From the NCBI GenBank assembly GCA_947627475.1, contig CANQWE010000018.1, positions 1-33,319 on the forward strand: 33,319 nucleotides of DNA, given 5' to 3'. The notes beneath the pieces are model-generated. The model worked only from the letters and a program-made list of their open reading frames with translations. It made no database searches and had not been told where the DNA came from. The stretch comes from an uncultured Clostridia bacterium (GTDB lineage Bacteria; Bacillota; Clostridia; Oscillospirales; CAG-272). Positions 18,107 through 26,448 of the stretch are shown here, piece after piece. Numbering within the stretch: the stretch's first letter is position 1; each line of letters begins with the position of its first letter. The translations under genes and the position numbers were made by a program.

Positions 18107-20365
18107 ATGCCAAAGATTCCGTTTAATGTAGATGCATATACTGCAAAATTAATTGGACGTGAAAATGTATCCAAACTCGATGGAGCTGTTTTAGAACTAG
18201 TTAAAAACACTTATGATGCAGATGCCTCTGTTTGTTTGCTGTATTATGAAAAGAACACAGATACTCTGTATATTGGCGATAATGGAACCGGGATGACTGA
18301 GAATGTAATTTTGAAGCATTGGATGACTATAGGAAGTTCCTCTAAGAAAGTTGACTTCAAAACTAAGAAAGGCCGCATACAAACAGGCGCAAAGGGTATC
18401 GGTCGCTTTGCTTTAGATCGAATCGCTGATAGTTGTAATCTGTTAACAATATCAGAGACGGAACACCTACTTTGGAATGTTGATTGGTCTGTATTTGAGT
18501 TTGGACAAAAAATCACTGATATAACGGCTGACCTTAATAAAACAGAGTGTACTTTTTTGGAGTTTCTCAAAGGTATCGAAAACAAGAGTGTGTTTGAACT
18601 GATTAAGAAAAACTTTTTAACTACCGGGTCAATTTTTAAACTTACTAGTTTAAGAGATAAATGGAATAAAACTGTTGTGGAAAGCATAAAATCAAATCTT
18701 AAGACTTTAATTCCACCAGAGTTTAAAGAAGTGTTTAATATTTACTTTTTTGAAAGTGATACTACACTAGAAGACGCTGCATTATTACAAGATAGTGATA
18801 ACTTTTCTTACGATTATAGAATCAAATTTAAAGCTTTAAGTGATGGTAAAGTGGATGTAATCATAAATCGTGATGAGTTTGACTTTGGTGATGATTTTGA
18901 TAAAATAACCACCGAAGCAGGATTTGATGCGGAGCAAAAAAGTTATTTCAAAGGGACACCTATACACCTTGAGACGAATATCACTGATGTTTTAGGAAGT
19001 AAAACTTTAATTGAAAATACAATTGGAGATTTTGAAGGAACATTATATTTTGCGAAACTGTCAGCGCCAAAAACAGAAAGAGAAAAATATTACTATAAGG
19101 ATATAACAGGAAGACCAGATATAAGGGATTCATTCGGTGGAATTCGAATTTATAGAGACGGATTTAGGGTTCGTCCCTATGGCGATCCCAAATCCACGTC
19201 GGTTGATTGGCTAATGTTATCACTTAGAAAAAACAAATCTCCTGCTGCTGTTTCACATCCAACAGGTGCATGGCGTGTTAATTCAGATCAAATGCATGGA
19301 AGCATATACATTTCACGCACAAACATCACTTTGCCTGACCAAGCGAATAGACAAGGTATTGTTGAGACTAAAGAGTTTTTGTTGTTACAAGAGTTCATAC
19401 AAAACGTTATAAAACTATTTGAACGTGATAGGCAAACTGTATGTCGAATTTTAAACGAATACTATGATAAATTACATCCCACTGCTGAGATAGAAAAAGA
19501 ACTTGAGTCGAAGTTAAAATTGGATGTAAAAAATCAGCAAGAATCCAAACAGGAAAACAGAGCGTATACTCCAGAACTTATTGATGTAAGAAAGGTCTCC
19601 GCTTTAGTCGAGAAAAAAGATTCAACCATTAAACAGCTTGAAACAGAGCTTCAGATGTTACGTGTTTTGGCTACTACAGGCATTGTAACAAATACATACA
19701 TTCACGAAATTAAAGACATAACTCAAAAATTAGGCCTCAAAATTACAATGGCAAGAGAGTCTCTGGAATTGGATAATAACCTGGAAGATGCTCTAAAATA
19801 CGTTTTGGAAGCGAATGAAATTCGCCATTTTTTCACTTCGTGGTTCAAGGTAACCGTCGAATCTGTGCGCCGCGATAAACGTACAATGAGACAAACAAGG
19901 CTAAATGATCTTTTGACGCAGCTGATTACAGGTTGGGATTCTGCATTAACTCCTAAGGGTATTAAAATTAATTACTGTATAGAGGATATTGTTTTCAGAT
20001 GCTTTCCTTACGAAATGGAAAGTATTTTAAATAACCTGATAGCTAATAGTTCATCATCTTTTGATGGAGTCCAGTCACAGAAAAAACTCATTGACATTAG
20101 CATAAAATCGGTCGAAAATGGAATAATAATTAAATATGAAGATAATGGTGTCGGGTTGACTGGTATTTATAAAGAAAATCCCAGACGGATATTAGAACCA
20201 TTTGAAAGCAATAGGCGTTCAATAACTGGAGAAATTGTCGGTACAGGGATGGGAATGTGGATCATTAACCGTATTGTTATGGAGTATAATGGGTATATCG
20301 ACTTATCAGAAAATAAAAACTCTGAAAAAGGATTTTATATAACAATTAGGCTAAATGAAAAGTAA
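18107..20365 (+). CDS. Soluble dual-GHKL ATPase: N-terminal MORC/Hsp90-like ATPase plus C-terminal histidine-kinase module
   Basis: N-terminal ELVKNTYDADA, IGDNGTGMTE, GAKGIGRFALDRIAD; coiled coil; H-box-like TGIVTNTYIHEIKDI (His533); N box LNNLIANSSSSF, G1 YEDNGVGL, G2 GTGMGMWIINRIV. No TM segment seen. Confidence 0.88.
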   Translation: MPKIPFNVDAYTAKLIGRENVSKLDGAVLELVKNTYDADASVCLLYYEKNTDTLYIGDNGTGMTENVILKHWMTIGSSSKKVDFKTKKGRIQTGAKGIGRFALDRIADSCNLLTISETEHLLWNVDWSVFEFGQKITDITADLNKTECTFLEFLKGIENKSVFELIKKNFLTTGSIFKLTSLRDKWNKTVVESIKSNLKTLIPPEFKEVFNIYFFESDTTLEDAALLQDSDNFSYDYRIKFKALSDGKVDVIINRDEFDFGDDFDKITTEAGFDAEQKSYFKGTPIHLETNITDVLGSKTLIENTIGDFEGTLYFAKLSAPKTEREKYYYKDITGRPDIRDSFGGIRIYRDGFRVRPYGDPKSTSVDWLMLSLRKNKSPAAVSHPTGAWRVNSDQMHGSIYISRTNITLPDQANRQGIVETKEFLLLQEFIQNVIKLFERDRQTVCRILNEYYDKLHPTAEIEKELESKLKLDVKNQQESKQENRAYTPELIDVRKVSALVEKKDSTIKQLETELQMLRVLATTGIVTNTYIHEIKDITQKLGLKITMARESLELDNNLEDALKYVLEANEIRHFFTSWFKVTVESVRRDKRTMRQTRLNDLLTQLITGWDSALTPKGIKINYCIEDIVFRCFPYEMESILNNLIANSSSSFDGVQSQKKLIDISIKSVENGIIIKYEDNGVGLTGIYKENPRRILEPFESNRRSITGEIVGTGMGMWIINRIVMEYNGYIDLSENKNSEKGFYITIRLNEK

Positions 20366-20379
20366 CTGGAGGTGTTACC

Positions 20380-21003
20380 GTGTTTAAAGTCGGTTTTATT
20401 GATGATGATCAAACCATAATTGATGATTACAAAATTAGGCTAAAAAGAAAAGGCGTTGATCTTTACTTTGTTGAAAATTGCAGTACAAAACAGAATGTTA
20501 TTGATTGGATTCTAAAAAATGAGATAAAATGTATGCTAGTTGATTATAAATTGACGGGGGCATATGATTTCAATGGAACACAATTGGTTGCATTTATAAA
20601 TAGTGAATTGCCAGATTTGCCTTGCGTGATTTTGTCTAATTATTGTGAATCAGGTAAAGAGGAAAATTTAGTAATTGAAAATCTATTTATTGATAGAGAT
20701 GTATTAGCAGCAGATTTTGACTCAAACGAATTTGAACAGTTTATAAACACATTAAAGCAAGCAGTAGAAGTTTTTGATAATCGATTAAAACTACATTTAG
20801 CTGAGTATGAGGAAATAAAGATTAAGAAAGAGAAAAATAGCATTACTGCGCGTGAAGAAGAAAGATTACTGGATCTGTTCAAAATTTTACGCGCTTATAA
20901 TGAAGTTGATGATTTACCTGCGGAGTTATTGACAACAAATGCCACTAAAAAAATGTCGGACATTTTGCAATCGCTAAATGAATTAATTGATAAAACAAAG
21001 TAG
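20380..21003 (+). CDS. Response-regulator receiver-domain protein without recognisable DNA-binding output domain
   Basis: VGFIDDDQTIIDDY acidic patch, CMLVDYKL (Asp55), CVILSNY; C-terminal ~80 aa helical, no HTH recognised. Confidence 0.8.
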   Translation: MFKVGFIDDDQTIIDDYKIRLKRKGVDLYFVENCSTKQNVIDWILKNEIKCMLVDYKLTGAYDFNGTQLVAFINSELPDLPCVILSNYCESGKEENLVIENLFIDRDVLAADFDSNEFEQFINTLKQAVEVFDNRLKLHLAEYEEIKIKKEKNSITAREEERLLDLFKILRAYNEVDDLPAELLTTNATKKMSDILQSLNELIDKTK

Positions 21004-21010
21004 GTGCTTT

Positions 21011-21592
21011 ATGAGGATACATGGGAATGTTAAAATATGTAGAAGAAATAATGTGGGAGAGCAAACAGATTATGAAAAATATCGAGACGAATTAAGAGAA
21101 GACTTTGGTTTTATTTGCGGATATTGTGGTAAAGAAGAAGCGATAACTTCTAAAGGCTTTGAAATAGACCATTTTGTTCCCAAAAGTATAGCACCAGAGC
21201 GCGAGACAGATTATTATAACCTAGTATATGCTTGCTTTACGTGTAACAGAAAAAAATCTAAAAAGTGGCCTACAAAAAATAAAGATCTTCATAACGATGG
21301 AAAAGTAGGCTTTGTGGATCCTGCAACAGATGAATTTGACTTACATTTGCAAAGAAGCGAAGATGGGAATATTCAGGGAATAACTGATGTTGGAAAATAT
21401 ATGTGCAATCAAGTTTTTAAATTTAATATAAGACCTATCAAAGAAATGTGGTTATGTTCAGAGATACTGAATAGGCAAAAAATATTAGAAGGTAGAATTG
21501 AAAATATGTCTCCTGAAGAAAGCAAAGAATACATAGAAATAAACAAACAGCTTAAAGAACTGTTACAACTTTTATTTGCTAAAAAGGAATAA
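21011..21592 (+). CDS. HNH endonuclease (PtuB/TIGR02646-like)
   Basis: CGYCGKEEAITSKGFEIDHFVPKS...DYYNLVYACFTCNRKKSKKWP...GFVDPATDEFDLHL; start ATG 21011 preferred to ORF-track 20987. Confidence 0.85.
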   Translation: MRIHGNVKICRRNNVGEQTDYEKYRDELREDFGFICGYCGKEEAITSKGFEIDHFVPKSIAPERETDYYNLVYACFTCNRKKSKKWPTKNKDLHNDGKVGFVDPATDEFDLHLQRSEDGNIQGITDVGKYMCNQVFKFNIRPIKEMWLCSEILNRQKILEGRIENMSPEESKEYIEINKQLKELLQLLFAKKE

Positions 21593-21727
21593 GACTTGTT
21601 ATCTCTCTAAAAACTCTTTTGGATATGTATGGGAATCAGTTGACGAGAAAATAAAAATAAAATTATTTGGTTTTGAGCATTCAGTAGACATTTGGAAGTG
21701 GCATCTAAAGTGTCCACCCCTTCCAGC

Positions 21728-21763
21728 AAAAATCCGACATGTTAAAGCATGTCGGATTTTTGT
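21728..21763 (+). terminator. Rho-independent terminator
   Basis: AAAAATCCGACATG-TTAAAG-CATGTCGGATTTTT, 14-bp stem with T tract. Confidence 0.8.
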
Positions 21764-22410
21764 AGTTTGTCTGTTTTAAAGGCAAACAGCCGATCATGTT
21801 TGAAAATACCAGTGGAATATAATTCTTTTTTTGCTAAAGCAGTGTAATGATCCGGTTTCGCTTTATTCTTTTGCCCATAAGAACTTCGATGGTTGATGGT
21901 TGCTTTAAAATTGTTATTGCTTGAATATGCTGGAAAATGGACGGCAAGTTCCTATTGGAGAAACAAAGAATGTCATTGAACGGGGCAAGGACCACTGCTC
22001 CCTTCTGATTTCTGCAGTTCGCTTCAGTTCCAGCGTGTCTTTGAAATTACCAGCGAGAAATTTAAGCGACGCCAACAAAGGGCTATGAAGGGCTGCCCAT
22101 CCGTCTCATGCGTGCGGATGGAAAATTTGCGGTTGGGAACCGAAAGAATACAAAGGGGGAGTGTGCCCTTTTTAGAGCCTGTCCGACAGGCCTTCCAGAG
22201 ACTTTTCACTGCAACCAGCCGGTGTTTCGAATGTTGCGTTTGGCAAGATGCTGAAAATTGAGGTAGGGCTGCGCTACAAATAAAAAGCAATTTATTTTTT
22301 GAATATCCTGATGCGGTTATTGGTAATGTTTTGTGTATATCGTCTGCTGAAAAACTTTAAATACAAAATACAGATAAGCGATTTGATTGTATTGACATTG
22401 GATATTATGA

Positions 22411-22939
22411 TTGTGCTGGTTATGTTTTTTTATTTCGTTATATTTGTTTTTTAATTTGGACACAATCATGTTGCACACCCTGGATGCGATTACAATGATG
22501 CTTGGTTTAGTATTTATGAAACATTTTCTTTATCCAAAAAATATGTTTCCTTTGCGGGAGCAGGAACAGAAGGATAAAATGCAGATTGCACATCTTCATC
22601 ATCAGCACTTGTATTATAAGGAAAAACGAAAGGCGGAAGAGCGGGTTCACGGCATCTATCACGATATGAAAAACCATCTGCTGTATTGGAATGCAGTCAA
22701 GATACGGATTTGAACCGCCGGATGGTAGATCAATTGCATTCACAGATAGCGACTATGAGAACGATATTCATACGGGAAATGCGTTTTTGGATATTATAGT
22801 CCGGGAAAAAGCAGCAGTTGCGAAAGAAAAAGGAATTGATTTCAATGTTCTTGTTCACTTTGAGGACGGCCTGTTTCTTTACGCGCTGGATATCAGTACA
22901 ATTTTTGGCAATGCGTTGGACAATGCGGCACTGAAATAG
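22411..22939 (+). pseudogene. Decayed AgrC/VirS-like GHKL sensor histidine kinase
   Basis: Two frames: KAEERVHGIYHDMKNHLLYW (H-box) then HTGNAFLDIIVREKAAVAKEKGIDFNVLVHFEDGLFLYALDISTIFGNALDNAALK*; frameshifted and truncated at the N-box. Confidence 0.75.
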
Positions 22940-23882
22940 CAGACGGCATCTTAACCCTGAAACTTATACTTTCTATTCCATAATACATGTTTGCCTTTTT
23001 TAGGCACTGTCAATAAGAGCAGCGCCCATTTATATTTTTTACAGAACCAAAAACATTTTTTACAAAGCCCCCAAAAATACTATGGATACCCTGTCGGCTT
23101 TCCTTCGTGTTCGTTTTTACATTGTAAATATTAAATTTTTCATCTTTTATTGTTTCCCTATGCCCACGCGATAAAATAAAGTAAATTTAAAACCGGAACG
23201 AGCAATTGAAAAGTGGAAATAAAGACCTTGTCTGCAGAAAATTTGTATCGTGAAGTGCCCAAAGACAGTGCAAAACAAAATTGCGTCATGATACGTTTAT
23301 GAAAAAAAGAGGAGTAGAAGCGATGACTTTTTCAGTATATGAGGAAGCCTTACCAAATACGCCCAGGGGACGACGGTGCTATGGAATACAGAATGAAATG
23401 GTAGAATATTTCCTTGCGTCCTTGATGAACGGCGTCAGATAGAAGCGTTGGTTAGCCTTCTGAATCAATCAGACAGCAGTGAAAAACACGTAGAGGAAGT
23501 GGTTCAAGATTTTGAAGGTTACTGGATCTACAAACAAATGGGAAATTGGTAATTGGAAGAGGCATCGGATATTGGCATTAAAAAGAAAACGCCTGAAATA
23601 GAAAAAAGCGGCTTGACTTTCATTCCCTTTCCTCGCGTCTGAAAGAAGATAGCTGTTATTTTGCGAATGTATTCTGCCTTCTTCTGCATCATTAAAACAG
23701 CCAAAGTAATTTTCCCGGTCCGCCAAATTATTCAGATAAAAAGGAGAAAAAAGAGCCAGACAGCCGATATGAAGTATATAAACAAAAAGGGTTCACGTCT
23801 TTTTCATATGCAATGGTCCTGCGGAAACCAAAAAGAATAAATTCGTAAAAGACGTTCCAAATATAAGCGTTATCTAAAAGTT

Positions 23883-23917
23883 AACCTGCGAGGAAAAAGC
23901 ATCGCAGGTTTTTTTAT
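23883..23917 (+). terminator. Rho-independent terminator
   Basis: AACCTGCGA-GGAAAAAGCA-TCGCAGGTT followed by TTTTT. Confidence 0.7.
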
Positions 23918-24090
23918 TTGAAACAGTTTTCCTGCGCAAATACGGTAGCTGTATTGAAAACGCCCGATCTTATCATACCGGATTGAAATATTTTTTAAAA
24001 ATTCAATGTCAACGCAAGTTTTTCACATTGCATCGCCTGACGACTACAAAAAAGCAACTTGGTTTTGTAAAAAAACAGACAAAAGTTCTA

Positions 24091-24139
24091 TTGACAAGAT
24101 TTTATTTGTGTGCTAAAATTTGTTTGGTTCCGAACAAAT
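24091..24139 (+). promoter_or_regulatory. Promoter with overlapping MarR-type palindromic operator
   Basis: TTGACA (24091-24096), 17 nt, TAAAAT (24114-24119); ATTTGTTTGG-TT-CCGAACAAAT (24118-24139), 10-bp arms with one mismatch. Confidence 0.75.
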
Positions 24140-24185
24140 GCAGAGCGGTGACATAGTTTTTCCGCCGGAAAGAGAAGGGATTCAA

Positions 24186-24611
24186 ATGAAAAAAGACTGT
24201 GGGTTTTGGATTAACGTCCTGTCCCATAAGCTGAAAAAGCGTATGAATGCCAATATGCAGAATTTGGGCATCACAGGGGTACAGAGCCGGGTAATGCACT
24301 ATATTCTTGTGAAATGCGACGATGGACCGGTATTCCAGCGTGACGTGGAAAGCGCATTTGGATTGAGTCGATCCACAGCCACCGGCATTCTGCAGTTAAT
24401 GGAAAAAAACGGCTTGATTCTACGGGAAAGCGTAGCCAGCGATGCGCGCTTAAAAAGCCTGATCCCAACAGAAAGGGCGGCGCATCTGGATGCACAGGTG
24501 ATGGAGTACCTGCATCAGACTGAGCAATGTCTCACCCGCGGTATGTCCAGCGCCCAGCTTACACAGTTTCTTGAGACCGCCGCGCTTATGTCCGTGAATC
24601 TGGATGAATAG
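24186..24611 (+). CDS. MarR-family transcriptional regulator
   Basis: GITGVQSRVMHYIL...VFQRDVESAFGLSRSTATGILQLMEKNGLILRESVASDARLKSLIPT; ATG 24186 with agaaggg RBS. Confidence 0.88.
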   Translation: MKKDCGFWINVLSHKLKKRMNANMQNLGITGVQSRVMHYILVKCDDGPVFQRDVESAFGLSRSTATGILQLMEKNGLILRESVASDARLKSLIPTERAAHLDAQVMEYLHQTEQCLTRGMSSAQLTQFLETAALMSVNLDE

Positions 24612-24699
24612 TCGGAAAACAGATCTGTTGGTACAATCAATTTAATGATGCATCTCGCATGTGCAAACTGGTTGCGTCATGTTAGGAGGAATGTCACAT

Positions 24700-26448
24700 A
24701 TGATAAAAACCCTTTCTCGCAGTATTCGCGAGTATAAAAAAACGGCAATTCTTACGCCGTTTCTGGTCATGGCCGAAGTGATCCTTGAATGTATTATCCC
24801 GTTTACGATTGCCAATCTGGTAAACCAGATGCAGGCAGGCTGCGGGATGGATGTCATTGTGGGTTATGGGATATGGCTGGTAGCAATGGCTGTTCTATCT
24901 TTGATCTTCGGGGTTGCTGCAGGCAATACCTGCGCTACTGCATCTACAGGCTTTGCGCGCAATCTGCGTAAAGACATGTTTTACTGTATCCAGGATTACT
25001 CCTTTGAGAACATCGACAAATTCTCGGTGTCCAGCCTTGTTACCCGTATGACCACCGATGTGGTGAATGTGCAGATGTCCTTTATGATGATCATTCGCGT
25101 GGCGATCCGCGGCCCTTTGATGCTCATCTTCTCGTTTATTATGGGATTTGCCATGGGCGGGCGTTTGGCTATGATTTTCCTTGTCACCATTCCCCTGCTT
25201 GGCATCGGGCTGGTACTGGTCATTCGTGCGGCCACGCCAATTTTTCGCAGGGTATTCCGGAAATATGACGCACTGAATGATTCGGTACAGGAAAATGTAC
25301 AAGCTATGCGTGTCGTAAAGAGCTATGTGCGGGAAAAGTATGAGAAAAAGAAATTTTCCGCTGCAGCAGGAGACGTCTGTAAGGACTTTACCCGTGCCGA
25401 ACGCATTATGGCCCTTAACAGTCCTTTGATGCAGTTCTGCGTGTACGCAGGCATGGTATTTGTTCTGTCTTTCGGATCTTATGCTGTCATCAGCAGTCAG
25501 GGTACTGAAATCGCGGTGGGCCAGATGTCTGCTATTCTTACATATAGCTTCCAGATCCTTATGAGCTTGATGATGCTGTCCATGGTATTCGTAATGATCT
25601 CCATGTCTATGGAATCGGCTGAGCGCATTGTGGAAGTCTTGTCGGAGAAAAGCAGTCTTACAAGCCCCCAATCCGCTATCACTCAGGTAAAGGATGGATC
25701 GATCGATTTTGAGAACGTCAGCTTTAAGTATTCCAAAAAGGCCGAACGTATGGCGCTTGCCGATGTGGATCTGCATATTAAGTCCGGTGAGGTCATCGGT
25801 ATATTGGGCGGAACCGGCTCGTCCAAATCTACATTGGTACAGCTGATTCCCCGTCTGTACGACGTCACCGAAGGTTGCGTCAAAGTGGGAGGCGTAGATG
25901 TACGCGCGTATGATCTGGAGGCTCTGCGCAATAACGTAGCGGTTGTGCTGCAGAAAAACGTGCTGTTCAGCGGTACAATCAAAGACAATCTGCGTTGGGG
26001 CAATCCGGACGCTACTGATGAAGAGATGGAGGAAGCCTGCAAGCTGGCCCAGGCCGATGAATTCATCCGGCAGTTCCCCGACCAGTACGATACGTGGATC
26101 GAGCAGGGGGGATCCAACGTCTCCGGCGGTCAGAAGCAGCGTCTGTGTATTGCACGCGCACTTATGAAAAAGCCGAAGGTGCTGATCTTAGACGATTCCA
26201 CCAGCGCTGTGGACACCCGAACCGACGCGCTGATCCGCCAGGGATTTCGCGAATTTATTCCCGAAACGACCAAGATCATCATTGCGCAGCGCGTGGCCTC
26301 CGTACAGGACGCCGACCGTATCGTCGTGATGGACGGCGGACGTATCAGCGCCATTGGCACCCACGATGCGCTGCTCGAAACCAGTGACATCTACCGCGAA
26401 GTATACAATTCCCAGAACAAGGCAGGTGATCATGATGGCCAGGAATAA
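24700..26448 (+). CDS. ABC exporter half-transporter with degenerate nucleotide site
   Basis: TMD-NBD fusion; Walker A GGTGSSKST, VSGGQKQR, Walker B LILDDSTSAVD (E to D), H-loop IIAQRV (H to Q); RBS taggagg, ATG 24700. Confidence 0.9.
   Translation: MIKTLSRSIREYKKTAILTPFLVMAEVILECIIPFTIANLVNQMQAGCGMDVIVGYGIWLVAMAVLSLIFGVAAGNTCATASTGFARNLRKDMFYCIQDYSFENIDKFSVSSLVTRMTTDVVNVQMSFMMIIRVAIRGPLMLIFSFIMGFAMGGRLAMIFLVTIPLLGIGLVLVIRAATPIFRRVFRKYDALNDSVQENVQAMRVVKSYVREKYEKKKFSAAAGDVCKDFTRAERIMALNSPLMQFCVYAGMVFVLSFGSYAVISSQGTEIAVGQMSAILTYSFQILMSLMMLSMVFVMISMSMESAERIVEVLSEKSSLTSPQSAITQVKDGSIDFENVSFKYSKKAERMALADVDLHIKSGEVIGILGGTGSSKSTLVQLIPRLYDVTEGCVKVGGVDVRAYDLEALRNNVAVVLQKNVLFSGTIKDNLRWGNPDATDEEMEEACKLAQADEFIRQFPDQYDTWIEQGGSNVSGGQKQRLCIARALMKKPKVLILDDSTSAVDTRTDALIRQGFREFIPETTKIIIAQRVASVQDADRIVVMDGGRISAIGTHDALLETSDIYREVYNSQNKAGDHDGQE

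Noticed and set aside
22024-22290. ORF-like stretches on both strands in decayed DNA
   Set aside because: No recognisable domain in any frame; could be debris of a mobile gene but cannot be supported by eye.
26354-26431. N-terminal extension of the second MarR-linked ABC ORF
   Set aside because: It overlaps the upstream ABC NBD out of frame; the ATG pair at 26432/26435 is the natural start.
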